DNA of 23,929 nucleotides, taken from NCBI GenBank assembly GCA_937888925.1, contig CALARM010000688.1:1-23929 (forward strand). Direction: 5' to 3'. Each line of letters opens with the position of its first letter. Position 1 is the stretch's first letter. This stretch comes from an uncultured Synergistia bacterium (GTDB taxonomy: Bacteria; Eremiobacterota; SpSt-956; JAKJGF01). Positions 8,042-17,118 of this stretch are shown here, in pieces. The notes beneath the pieces were generated by a model that did not search any database, was not told where the DNA came from, and saw only the letters and a program-made list of their open reading frames with translations. Made by a program: the position numbers and the translations under genes.

Positions 8042-8095
8042 AAACAATTTGCTCATTATAAAGAAGGTTTCTAAAAAGAAAGGCAGGTTTTATTT

Positions 8096-10483
8096 ATGAA
8101 GATTATATCAATTTTTATAACAATAGCTTTTATTCTTACTTTTTCCTCCGGTGTTCACGCTGTTACAAAAGTAAACCTGGCAGTATTGAATTTTTATTCG
8201 GAAAATAACCGGTACGAAGGCACAGGAGTCGGATTTTCTGAAATACTCACAGAAAAACTCAATAAACTGTCAGATGTCAATGTTTTAGATAGAGAAAATC
8301 AAAGGCAGATGCTTTCAGTAATGGGAATAGATATTAATCAAAAAATCGAGCCTGATAAAATTCAATCTATAGGAAAAATTCTAAATGCGGATTATCTTCT
8401 TACAGGTAGCGTGAATGAGAAAAATGAAGATATATCAATAACATATCAAATATTTAATGTAACCAGAGGAACAGTTACAGGAGAAGAAACTATAACAGGG
8501 AAAAAAGAAAACCTGTTTAAAATGGAGGGAGATATTGCCTGTAATGTAGCCCCCCTCATAGGGTCACATATTTCAGAAACTACAAAAAAAGACATGTATT
8601 TTATGCAAACACAGAACATGTCCAGCTTTAAAACTTTTTCCCGGGGACTTACTTTATATGAAAACAGCAGAATAAATGAAGCTTATAGCTTTTTCCTGTC
8701 ATCTGTTAAAAGTGATACAGGTTTTATTGAAGCTCATAAATATTTTGAATATTCTGCAAGAAAGACAGGGAAACTGGATGAATTTATTAAAACATATGAA
8801 AATATGCTTGTTTCTGACCCCAAAAATCCAATTCTATTAAATTATCTTGGAAATGCTTATTATGACAGAGCAAATCTTCTTAAATCGGAAAGTCTTTACA
8901 AAGAAGCAATTAAAAGTAATCCGGATTTCCCAAATCCTCATTGTAATCTCGGCATTGTTTATACTGTCAGTAGAAAATATAATGAAGCTCTAAAAGAGTT
9001 TGAAAATGCTCTGAAAAACTCTGATAAAAAAGATGCCATTTATTATAATATGGGTATATGCTATTTAAATATGAAGGATATGGAAAATGCTAAGAAATAT
9101 TTCACCCTGGCTCTGGAAGAAAATCCGACAGAACCAGATTTTGTTCTCGCCAGATACTATCTCTTTGGCGTTAAAGTATATGTAGAGGTAAAAGAGAAAC
9201 AGGTTCCGGAAGGAATTTTCGGTGAAATCTTTTTAAACAGAGTTCCTGTTTTCGAAATCCAGGACTCTGCCGGAGGAATGACCCCTGTAGAAAGAGCAAA
9301 TTTTATAGGAAAAAGACTTCAGCTTCTTGTTAACGAGAATTTAAAACCCTATGAAATTGAAGTTGGAAAAATGAACAAAGAGATAGTCATAAAATCAGCA
9401 GAGGGAAAATTAATAATGACCATAACAAAAGATATGGCCAATAGAGATGGCTCTACTGTCGAAAAACTGGCACAGCATAAGACAGATATTCTTAAGGATA
9501 TTTTAAGCACAGAAATAACAGTATCTTACTCAAAAGGCGGATTTGTATTACAACTGTTCACATATAAAATTGACAGGAATACTATAAAAGAAATAAACAG
9601 TAACAAATATTATAAAATTACCGGGAAAACAATAGAAACAATAAAAGGTAAGCTCGATAATGACAGGTTAAAAATCATTTATTCTCTTATGCATTTAAAT
9701 ATTCCGGAAGAAAAATTATCTGCCAGACTGTCTGAAAATAACTTCACAAAAGAAGAAATAGAAATGGTACTCAATAATTCCAGATATATCATAGATACAG
9801 AAAGACTTGCCTCTTTACTGGATAAAGAACTTTCCGCAAAAGATCTTGAAGAAGAACTAAAAAAGTTAAACTATAATCCCGAAGAAAGAGAAATTATTAA
9901 GAAATCCGCAATGAAACAGGACGGAGATGATAATAAAACAGGAACAGAGAAAAATATCAAGATTACCGGTGAAACTCTGGAAGGTCTGAAAGATAAAGTA
10001 AATACAGATGAATTAAAAGTATTTGTAAATAAAGAAGTATCTGTAAAAGATCTCCAGAAAAATTTAAAAGCTTCTAATCTGAAGGCAGAAGAAATTGAAA
10101 CAACATTGAACTTCATGATGGAAAAGGAAATGACAGGTACATCACCTGAAGCAAATTATCTTCATATAGGAGACAGGTATTACAGTGAAGGCAGAATTAA
10201 AGAAGCACTGGAGGAATATAATAAAGCCCTGAAAATCAATCCGAATTTTCCTCCTGCCAATCTCTGTCTCGGAGTAATATCATGTGAGAAAAAAGATTAC
10301 CAGAAAGCAGCACTTTTTCTGGATAAGGCTATTAAAAATAATCCTGATTATTTCGATGCCTATCTGTGGATGGGTAAAGTATGTCTGGCACAGGATAAAA
10401 AAGGAGAAGCAAAAAATTTCTTTAAAAAAGCGCTGGAATTAAAACCCGGTAATACTGAAGTTCAGGGATATATGCTTCAGTAA
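8096..10483 (+). CDS. Exported CsgG/FlgO-like protein with TPRs and repeated helical module
   Basis: The 795-residue product has a Sec signal peptide with likely cleavage after VHA (22) and no lipobox. Residues 25-155 (VNLAVLNF..., then a segment ending ADYLLTGSV) match the TolB-N/CsgG/FlgO-type alpha/beta fold found in envelope assembly factors. TPRs fill about 180-345. Residues 365-455 hold a compact segment with a TPVERANFIGKRLQ motif, like the ERA-x-x-I-x-x-RL segment preceding some MscS channels. Residues 507-676 carry three diverged copies of a helical unit I do not recognise. Two further TPR pairs close the protein (685-790). It is likely periplasmic or outer-membrane-associated and may act as scaffold for the neighbouring TPR proteins. 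CsgG pore function is not implied, since the beta-hairpin and lipid anchor are not evident. Confidence 0.82.
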   Translation: MKIISIFITIAFILTFSSGVHAVTKVNLAVLNFYSENNRYEGTGVGFSEILTEKLNKLSDVNVLDRENQRQMLSVMGIDINQKIEPDKIQSIGKILNADYLLTGSVNEKNEDISITYQIFNVTRGTVTGEETITGKKENLFKMEGDIACNVAPLIGSHISETTKKDMYFMQTQNMSSFKTFSRGLTLYENSRINEAYSFFLSSVKSDTGFIEAHKYFEYSARKTGKLDEFIKTYENMLVSDPKNPILLNYLGNAYYDRANLLKSESLYKEAIKSNPDFPNPHCNLGIVYTVSRKYNEALKEFENALKNSDKKDAIYYNMGICYLNMKDMENAKKYFTLALEENPTEPDFVLARYYLFGVKVYVEVKEKQVPEGIFGEIFLNRVPVFEIQDSAGGMTPVERANFIGKRLQLLVNENLKPYEIEVGKMNKEIVIKSAEGKLIMTITKDMANRDGSTVEKLAQHKTDILKDILSTEITVSYSKGGFVLQLFTYKIDRNTIKEINSNKYYKITGKTIETIKGKLDNDRLKIIYSLMHLNIPEEKLSARLSENNFTKEEIEMVLNNSRYIIDTERLASLLDKELSAKDLEEELKKLNYNPEEREIIKKSAMKQDGDDNKTGTEKNIKITGETLEGLKDKVNTDELKVFVNKEVSVKDLQKNLKASNLKAEEIETTLNFMMEKEMTGTSPEANYLHIGDRYYSEGRIKEALEEYNKALKINPNFPPANLCLGVISCEKKDYQKAALFLDKAIKNNPDYFDAYLWMGKVCLAQDKKGEAKNFFKKALELKPGNTEVQGYMLQ
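9614..10123 (+). repeat. Three diverged copies of a helical module within the CsgG-like protein
   Basis: Codons for residues 507-676. Copy 1 (507-561) and copy 3 (622-676) both open with ITG-x-T-(I/L)-E-x-(I/L)-K. Copies 1 to 3 share a core of L-x-x-x-L-x-x-x-N-x-x-x-E-E-x-E. The middle copy (566-605) lacks the opening. Confidence 0.6.
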
Positions 10484-10527
10484 GGAATGGAAATTAATTA
10501 ACAGTTATATCGACTATTATAGCCGTT

Positions 10528-10533
10528 AAAGGA
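10528..10533 (+). promoter_or_regulatory. Ribosome binding site supporting a TTG start at 10543
   Basis: AAAGGA is 9 nt from TTG (10543-10545). The nearby ATG (10533) meets a stop in the next codon, and the GTG at 10535 stops after two more codons, so TTG is the only workable start giving a complete signal peptide. Confidence 0.7.
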
Positions 10534-10542
10534 TGTGATATT

Positions 10543-11847
10543 TTGAAGCACAACGGATATATTTATCCGGCAATAGTATTATTTTTATATTGTGCCATCA
10601 ATTGTACAACAGGCTATTCTTCTGAAGACTTAACAGGCTCTATAAATAATAAACCTTCTTCTTTCTTTATAGATATCTGCCGTGATAACAGTAAGAGTTT
10701 GTTAAAAGAAGGAGAAGAAATAACTTTTTATCTTGCAGCCAGCAAAGAGTGTAATGTAATTATGTTATGGATGACAGCCGGCGGAGATATTATAGTCCTG
10801 CTTCCTAACAAATCCCATAAAGACTTTTATATTTCAAAGGGATTTAAATATGAAATACCGGGATTTAATATGGAAAAGATAAAAATAAAAGGCCCTGAAG
10901 GTATTCACAGAATAAAAGCTATTGGAACTACAAAAAATGACTTTTTTAAAACTTTTCCTGAATTAAAAACATATGACGGGCTTACAGTCATAAAATCATC
11001 TCAAAAATTTTTACAGGCTATGTCAGATGGTCTGAAAAAAATGGCTGCCGATGAATGGACAACGGCAGAATTAGAATTCTATGTTGAAGAAAATAATGAC
11101 AGGCCACTTGCGGCAGAGACACCATATGTGCCTTCTGATATTGAAGCTTTACTGGATTACAAAAATAGTACCGAATTTTACACACAGGGTACTGCTTATT
11201 ATAATGCAAAAAAATATGATGACGCTATCAGTCAATTTAAAAAAGTCATAGAAATATCTCCGGATATTGCCTATGGATATTATTCCCTGGGATTATCATA
11301 TCAGGCTAAAGGTGCTTTTAAAGAGGCTATAGATTATTATAAAAAATGTTTAGATCATGGTATAAAAAAAACTGATTGTTATTTAAGAATCGGGGAAATC
11401 TATGATCAATTGAAGGATAAAAAAGCATCTGCTTTGAGATATAAACTTGCTTTACATACTATAGAAGGTTATGAAAAAATAAATGATATAACAGCCAGTG
11501 ATATTTCTCCTGAAAAGATTTATGAACTTGAAATAAAATGCAAGAAAAATCCGGGTGATAGAGAAGGGAGGATGGAACTTGCTGTTATTTATGAAAAGAA
11601 TAATAACTTCAAAGCAGAGAATTATCATTTGAAGTTATTACTTAAAGAGGCTTTGATTGATTACAAACCCTGTTTATTAGAAAAGGATAAGCCGGAGATT
11701 AAAGAGCCTGTAAAAATTGAACCTGTGCCATATATACAGGATAATTTTTCATATGAAGAAGCAGAAAGCTATACTTATACGGAACCATACCATACGTCTT
11801 ATACTCCGCCTCCGCCGCCTCCTTTAAGCGGCGGGCCAACATGGTAG
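10543..11847 (+). CDS. Exported DUF4384-TPR protein with proline-rich tail
   Basis: The 434-residue product uses a TTG start. A hydrophobic N-terminus (about 7-25) looks like a signal peptide. No clean lipobox is seen, although Cys is present at 17 and 21. Residues about 40-130 fit DUF4384: a beta-rich unit with GEEITFYLAASKECNVIML, then GGDIIVLLPNKSH-type strands and a closing IHRIKAIGTT. This domain often accompanies CHAT or caspase-like proteases and TPR proteins, as here. TPRs occupy about 209-300, with a further helical pair at 325-375. The C-terminus is rich in Tyr/Glu/Thr and ends in six prolines and LSGGPTW, a probable disordered tail that could be a ligand or linker. A GC-rich hairpin (11812-11834) overlaps the codons of this tail. 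Confidence 0.8.
   Translation: MKHNGYIYPAIVLFLYCAINCTTGYSSEDLTGSINNKPSSFFIDICRDNSKSLLKEGEEITFYLAASKECNVIMLWMTAGGDIIVLLPNKSHKDFYISKGFKYEIPGFNMEKIKIKGPEGIHRIKAIGTTKNDFFKTFPELKTYDGLTVIKSSQKFLQAMSDGLKKMAADEWTTAELEFYVEENNDRPLAAETPYVPSDIEALLDYKNSTEFYTQGTAYYNAKKYDDAISQFKKVIEISPDIAYGYYSLGLSYQAKGAFKEAIDYYKKCLDHGIKKTDCYLRIGEIYDQLKDKKASALRYKLALHTIEGYEKINDITASDISPEKIYELEIKCKKNPGDREGRMELAVIYEKNNNFKAENYHLKLLLKEALIDYKPCLLEKDKPEIKEPVKIEPVPYIQDNFSYEEAESYTYTEPYHTSYTPPPPPPLSGGPTW
11812..11834 (+). other. GC-rich hairpin at the end of the DUF4384 gene
   Basis: CCGCCGC and GCGGCGG can pair across a 9-nt loop, 11 bp before the TAG stop. There is no T-run after it, so it is not a standard terminator. The proline/glycine codons may be the sole reason for it, though it could also damp translation or protect the mRNA end. 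Confidence 0.4.
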
Positions 11848-11911
11848 CGGGAGTATAATCCGGCCTTATCTCCATTCCCCTGAGGACGGAGGTACAATTG
11901 TATAAACAGTC

Positions 11912-11917
11912 AGGAGG
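11912..11917 (+). promoter_or_regulatory. AGGAGG ribosome binding site that picks a GTG start at 11924
   Basis: A full AGGAGG directly abuts the ATG at 11918, which leaves no spacing. It stands 6 nt before the in-frame GTG at 11924, a normal distance. The GTG start yields MKKKIVILYVF, a typical signal peptide opening. Confidence 0.75.
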
Positions 11918-11923
11918 ATGCCT

Positions 11924-14149
11924 GTGAAAAAGAAAATCGTTATTCTATATGTGTTTATAAATTTTATTTTCATATATCTTATCAGCATGCCTGTAAAAAG
12001 CAGTGAAACTGTATCCAATCAGGAGTCCGGGGAAATAGAAGAAGAAGAAAAAACAATGGCAGGTGCTATTGACATAGGATATATTACAGGCACCATAACC
12101 GGTATTTCTGAAGATGGTAAAGAAATAAAAATAATAACAGATAATGAAACAGCAGCAGAAAAATCTGACTGTAAAGTTTTTACTGTTCAGAGACAGGGGG
12201 TACCGATTGCCATAGTCGAAGCCAGTAATAAATCCGGGAAAGAGTCTTTACTGGAAATAAAGGAAATATTAGAGGGCATTACTCTAAAAGCAGGAGATAA
12301 AATTACCAGTGAAGCATCTTCACTTGACCGGAGAGATCTTAAAATATTGGATAATCCTTACTGTGAGCTTATCAGCAAGACTCTTATAGGAGGAGAAGGT
12401 CAAAAAGCCAGATGGCATCTTCAGCCTTTATATATAGATATTACAGGAGATGCATATCTGTTTACCTGCTACGGCAACCCGAAGTTCAGCGGTGTAGGTT
12501 CAGGGAGTATCGGATGGTTTTCCGGCCATGATTACAGCTTTATGTATTTATTTAACAGCAATGGAGAGAAAAAATGGGGGTTTTACACAGAACTATGTAT
12601 TTTTAAAGATTTCGACATGAGCTTTACTCCTTTTGACTGGGGTATAAAATTTACTCACGAAGAAAAACCTGATTATAAAATATACAGTGATAAACTCTAT
12701 CTTAACTGTTACAATATTACTCCCGATTTATGGGTTCCCAGGATAATAAAAGCCAATGGACACTATTTTTCTCTGGATATTAAAACAGGAAAAGAATTAT
12801 GGAGATTAAAAGATGGCACAGGCAATTACAGCCCTGCTTTTTATGGAGTTAATTATGATAATTTTACAGACAAAATATCTTATTACTATTCTACGAAACC
12901 GGCCATCTATGGAGTAGATATTGCAAATGGTAAATTCCTGTGGGAATTTGAAATGAAAGAAAAGGGAATGGAAAAATTAATCTTTAATCAGGAAGATAAA
13001 AGTGTGTATGCTTCTGATGAAGATGGTTATTTCTATAAAATAGACGGGCTGAATGGTAAAGAGATATGGAATATTAAACTTGAGAGTAAAATTATGAGGA
13101 CAGAGATTTGTAAAGACGAAAAATCTTCTGTTCTTTATCTATTTGATGAAAGAAAAACTATTATAGCAATAAATCCGGCTACAGGGGCTATTATCTGGAA
13201 ATATGAAGCAGAAAAACCTTTTACTTCGCCAAAAGGCAATCAGATTATAGATAATCTGATTTATACTTTCGACGAATCCTCTATAACGATAATAGACAGA
13301 ATAAAAGGAACCAGAGTGTGGAAATACGATATAAAAAAACCGGCACCTGCATTTTTTGATAAAGGTCTCTGTTACTGCATGTCAGGTAATAAAAATTTAT
13401 GTGCCATTGATATAAATCAAAAACATGTCCTCTGGTCTTATGAAGTCGAAAAAGAAATAACAGGGGTTTTAACAGTAAGAAATATCATTTATATTCTGGA
13501 TAAAAATAATATTTATCTTCTGGATAAAGCTTCCGGTAAAGAAATCTGTAAAAAAACAGATTTTCCTGAACCGGTATATCTTGAATCATATGAAATAGAA
13601 AGTGATCCTTACAGCATTATGAATCTCGGAGCAATTAAACAGGAAAACCAGGCTCTTTTCATAAGAGGTGAAAAAGGATTTGTAAGTATAAATAATCAGA
13701 TTATTTGTGAAAAAACCTTCAATGAAAACTTTTTTGTGGCAATAGGAGATGAAAATAGCCTTTATATTGCATCAAAAAAATACATATGGGCTCTGGATAA
13801 AACTACAGGTATTCTGAAATGGGAGAAAAATTTTGAAGAACCTTTAAGTTTTCTTGTTCCGCCCGAAGGTGGAAAGGTTTACTATGCAGATGAAGATTAT
13901 AATAATGAACAGCGCACAATAAACTCCTCTTCAAAAGTTCTTCTTGGTTTAAAATCAGGAGAGAGTTTTTATTTTCTGAATAAAAACACCGGAGAGATAA
14001 TAAATCAGGGTAAAGAAGAAGAAACACTTTTCCCTTATCTGGAAATAGAAGCCATGAATAAGGCAGGAGAAAAAAAAGAAGGTGTTTATTTTTACTGTTA
14101 CAAAGACAGTCTTTATACATTCAGAAGTAAAATCGTGAGTAGTGAATAG
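11924..14149 (+). CDS. Exported PQQ-type beta-propeller protein
   Basis: From the GTG start the product has 741 residues. MKKK plus a hydrophobic stretch to about residue 22 forms a signal peptide. Residues 46-130 are a small beta domain (ITGTITGISEDGKEIKI, then VQRQGVPIAIVEA and LEGITLKAGDKI) resembling the barrel-like C-terminal unit of FlgT-type proteins. About 165-735 is a propeller with PQQ-like blade motifs such as DIKTGKELW, DIANGKFLW, DGLNGKEIW, NPATGAIIW and DKTTGILKW. Such propellers act as BamB-like scaffolds or as enzymes. No quinoprotein active-site signature or heme motif is evident, so a binding role is more likely. The last codons and the TAG stop are made of the AATAGTG repeat, so the C-terminus may have been altered by repeat insertion. 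Confidence 0.85.
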   Translation: MKKKIVILYVFINFIFIYLISMPVKSSETVSNQESGEIEEEEKTMAGAIDIGYITGTITGISEDGKEIKIITDNETAAEKSDCKVFTVQRQGVPIAIVEASNKSGKESLLEIKEILEGITLKAGDKITSEASSLDRRDLKILDNPYCELISKTLIGGEGQKARWHLQPLYIDITGDAYLFTCYGNPKFSGVGSGSIGWFSGHDYSFMYLFNSNGEKKWGFYTELCIFKDFDMSFTPFDWGIKFTHEEKPDYKIYSDKLYLNCYNITPDLWVPRIIKANGHYFSLDIKTGKELWRLKDGTGNYSPAFYGVNYDNFTDKISYYYSTKPAIYGVDIANGKFLWEFEMKEKGMEKLIFNQEDKSVYASDEDGYFYKIDGLNGKEIWNIKLESKIMRTEICKDEKSSVLYLFDERKTIIAINPATGAIIWKYEAEKPFTSPKGNQIIDNLIYTFDESSITIIDRIKGTRVWKYDIKKPAPAFFDKGLCYCMSGNKNLCAIDINQKHVLWSYEVEKEITGVLTVRNIIYILDKNNIYLLDKASGKEICKKTDFPEPVYLESYEIESDPYSIMNLGAIKQENQALFIRGEKGFVSINNQIICEKTFNENFFVAIGDENSLYIASKKYIWALDKTTGILKWEKNFEEPLSFLVPPEGGKVYYADEDYNNEQRTINSSSKVLLGLKSGESFYFLNKNTGEIINQGKEEETLFPYLEIEAMNKAGEKKEGVYFYCYKDSLYTFRSKIVSSE

Positions 14150-14155
14150 TGAATA
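14138..14155. repeat. Heptanucleotide repeat overlapping the PQQ-gene stop codon
   Basis: AGTAGTG, AATAGTG and AATA run in tandem, the same heptamer as at 196-237. The TAG stop (14147-14149) and the last two codons fall within it. Confidence 0.65.
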
Positions 14156-14193
14156 AAATATACTACAATAATTACCATAAGGAGTAAGTTTTT

Positions 14194-16977
14194 ATGTTGA
14201 AATCTATGTTGAAACCTTCGGTGTTTATTATATTGCTCCTTTTATTCCTGTCTTTACCATCTATTTCGGAAGAACCGGATCCTTCTGTTCTCTTAAAATC
14301 AGGAGAAGAGTTTTATAAAGAAGGCATGATGGATAAAGCAGAAGAGTTTTATAATAGGGCTTTAAGCATATATGAATGTAAAAATGACATAGAAGGATCT
14401 GCTTTATGTAATATGAAACTCGGCGAAGTATTCTTCACTCTCGGTCTTTACAAAACTTCCCTTTCTTCCTATGACAGAGCTTTTAATATATATAAAGATC
14501 TATCCGACAAAAATCTCCGGGGAGATATTCTCATAAAAAAAGGAGAAATCTATCTTTTTACCGGAAACTACGAAGACAGCCTGAAATCTTACAGAGAAGC
14601 ACTGACATTATATAAAGAAACAGGAAACAAAAAAGGGCAGGGAGTAAGTCTTGAACACACAGGAGACTTTTATTATGAACTCAATTCTTACGAAGAGGCT
14701 CTTAAATATCATAAGGAAGCACTTGATTTATTTACGGAAGAGCTTGACTCGTCAGCCAGTGCAGTAACTATCTGTAAAACAGGAGAAGATTATTTTACTT
14801 CAGGAGAACACAATTTTGGTCTTCAAAAACTCCAGGAAGCTCTTGACATAGCAATGTTCAACCCTTCTATCACCTTTGATATTCTCATAAGAACAGGTGA
14901 TATATGTTCCGAATACGGATATATAGATGAAGCTATTTCAAAATATAAAGAAGCCAGAAGAAAAGCCTGTCAGGATAAAAACAAAGAAAGAAAAGCTATG
15001 ATGAAACTGGCCGGTGTATATGAGCGCAAAAATGATAAAGACTATGACATGAACTCTCTGGGTTTGTATGAAGAAATAATCAATCTCTATGAACAGGGAA
15101 ACAATAGAAGTGGTAAAATAGATGCCCTCTATGCTTCAGCAGAAATTTATAATAAATATCTTCAGACTGAAAAAGCACTGGAATATTACAGAACCTGCCT
15201 GAATTTTTATAAGATTATTGAAAACAGATGGGGTATCATTAAAACGAATGAAAAAATGGGAGACATATACGGGGAAAAGGGTCAGAATGACCTGGCGATA
15301 AAACATTATGAAGACGCCATTCAGGAAATTGAGCAAATGAGAGGAAAAATCATCTCTCACGATATAAAAGAGTCTTTTTCCGAAAAAGTTATGCCTCTTT
15401 ATAAAAAGTTAATCAATTTTCTATTAAAAACCGGTAAAGAAAAAGAAGCTTTTAATTATCTGGAAATGTCCAGAGCCAGAGCTCTGCTGGAAGCTTTAAA
15501 TAAATCAGGTGCAGAGATAAATCAGGGAGTGCATGCAGAATTACTCGGACAGGATAAAAAACTTCAGGCAGAAATAAATTATCTTCAAAATTCCCTTATT
15601 AAGCTGAAAAGCCTTGATGAGCCGGATGAAAGTACTATTAAAAAACTGGAAGGACAGTTAAAATCTGCCGCAGAAGAATTAAAAGGTGTACATAAAGAAT
15701 TGGAACGGGTCAGTCCTTCCTATGCGTTTCTTACAGGTATAAAAAAGCCTCTGACTCTTGAGGAAGTTCAGAAAAAAATAATAAAAAAAGACAATCAATA
15801 TATATTAGAATATTTTGTAAACAATGATAAGATAAATGTATGGGTTATATCAAAAAACTCTTTTTCTCTTTTTGAAATACCGGTTTCAGAAAAGGAACTC
15901 AATAAGAAAATTGAGGATTTCAGGAGACCTTTTGAAGCATTAAAATCGGATCAGACTCATTTTATTGAAACGTTAAATACTTTTAATACACAGAATCTGA
16001 CAGATCTATATGACATCCTATTTAAACCATTAAAGACCAGGGTTTCCTTTCCGCGGGATTCCGAACTCATAATAGTTCCGGATGGTATACTCTACTATAT
16101 TCCTTTTGAAACTCTATGTGAAAGAAAAATTACTCCGGAGAAGGATGCTTTTTCAGTTTTTTCGGCAGGCAATTTTCTGATTAATTCTTATAATATAGTC
16201 TATGCCCCTTCAGCAAGTACCCTTGATCCTGATTTACTGGCACGTAACAGAAAAGTTTCCGGTCTCTATATTGGTTTTGGCAATCCGGCTTTTTCTCCCG
16301 CTCAGGAGAAAGATGTAATTTCTTCATCTGATATAAATTCAAAAGAGATAGCAAATTTGATGAAATTGCAGGGTGTACCAGTCAAAGCACTGCCAGAGAC
16401 GGAAATTCAGGTAAAAAACATAGAGAAGCTTTTCAATAAATATGGAGAGACAGAGGTCTATATCAGAGAAGAGGCCACAGAGGAAAAAGCCAAACAGAGA
16501 AGCCCATATTATAAATATCTTTTATTTGCGACTCACGGTCTTCTTGACGAAGAAAACCCTATGGAGTCATCCCTTGTATTTGCATATAATTCAAGGCCTG
16601 AAGAAGATGGGCTGTTAAAAGCCAGAGATGTTTTGAATATGCCTTTAAACGCTGATCTTGTAGTATTAAGTGCCTGTGAGACAGGCCTTGGTAAAATAAA
16701 ATCAGGTGAAGGCGTTATAGGTCTTACCAGATCCTTTATGTATGCCGGTGCTCCATCAATCATAGTGAGTTTATGGAGCGTAGAAAGCAGTTCTACAGCA
16801 AGATTGATAGAATTATTTTACCATAATCTGGTGTCAGGCATGAATAAAGGAGAAGCATTAAGAAAGGCAAAACTCAAACTTATGGAGGAAAGTTTTTCTG
16901 TTGAGAATGAAACATTCTCTTATTCTCATCCCTATTTCTGGTCATCTTTCATATTATTCGGAAAAAGCAGCGAATAA
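14194..16977 (+). CDS. Exported TPR-CHAT predicted cysteine protease
   Basis: The 927-residue product opens with a signal peptide or signal anchor (hydrophobic 8-22). Eight to nine TPRs of about 40-residue spacing span 33-385, followed by a helical/coiled-coil part (400-505) and a CHAT domain (about 510-925). CHAT is a caspase-related protease fold; the catalytic His is in LLFATHG (H781) and the Cys in VVLSACETGLG (C828), with the family-typical GEGVIGL and PSIIVSLWSV following. Both residues are intact, so activity is plausible. TPR-CHAT proteins can be held inactive by partners, as in the gRAMP/TPR-CHAT effector, but no such partner lies here and this copy is predicted to be exported. GGAG (14181-14184) is 9 nt upstream of the chosen ATG; the Met codon 12 bases later is too far away. 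Confidence 0.92.
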   Translation: MLKSMLKPSVFIILLLLFLSLPSISEEPDPSVLLKSGEEFYKEGMMDKAEEFYNRALSIYECKNDIEGSALCNMKLGEVFFTLGLYKTSLSSYDRAFNIYKDLSDKNLRGDILIKKGEIYLFTGNYEDSLKSYREALTLYKETGNKKGQGVSLEHTGDFYYELNSYEEALKYHKEALDLFTEELDSSASAVTICKTGEDYFTSGEHNFGLQKLQEALDIAMFNPSITFDILIRTGDICSEYGYIDEAISKYKEARRKACQDKNKERKAMMKLAGVYERKNDKDYDMNSLGLYEEIINLYEQGNNRSGKIDALYASAEIYNKYLQTEKALEYYRTCLNFYKIIENRWGIIKTNEKMGDIYGEKGQNDLAIKHYEDAIQEIEQMRGKIISHDIKESFSEKVMPLYKKLINFLLKTGKEKEAFNYLEMSRARALLEALNKSGAEINQGVHAELLGQDKKLQAEINYLQNSLIKLKSLDEPDESTIKKLEGQLKSAAEELKGVHKELERVSPSYAFLTGIKKPLTLEEVQKKIIKKDNQYILEYFVNNDKINVWVISKNSFSLFEIPVSEKELNKKIEDFRRPFEALKSDQTHFIETLNTFNTQNLTDLYDILFKPLKTRVSFPRDSELIIVPDGILYYIPFETLCERKITPEKDAFSVFSAGNFLINSYNIVYAPSASTLDPDLLARNRKVSGLYIGFGNPAFSPAQEKDVISSSDINSKEIANLMKLQGVPVKALPETEIQVKNIEKLFNKYGETEVYIREEATEEKAKQRSPYYKYLLFATHGLLDEENPMESSLVFAYNSRPEEDGLLKARDVLNMPLNADLVVLSACETGLGKIKSGEGVIGLTRSFMYAGAPSIIVSLWSVESSSTARLIELFYHNLVSGMNKGEALRKAKLKLMEESFSVENETFSYSHPYFWSSFILFGKSSE

Positions 16978-17118
16978 ATTTGTAATGGATATTAATATTG
17001 TAGTGTCAGATTATACTCCATAAACAATAACAAATTTTATAAAAGGTCTTATTATAGAAGGAAATAGATTTTTTTTTATAGAAATAGTATATATCTATAA
17101 TTAAAAAGGAGATGACTT

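Noticed and set aside
11854..11859. Perfect TATAAT between the DUF4384 and PQQ genes
   Set aside because: No -35-like hexamer at 15-19 bp upstream (the region is GC-rich), so there is not enough to call a promoter.
14194..16977. Type III-E CRISPR TPR-CHAT (Craspase) component
   Set aside because: No gRAMP/Cas7-11 gene or CRISPR array nearby, and the protein has a predicted export signal.
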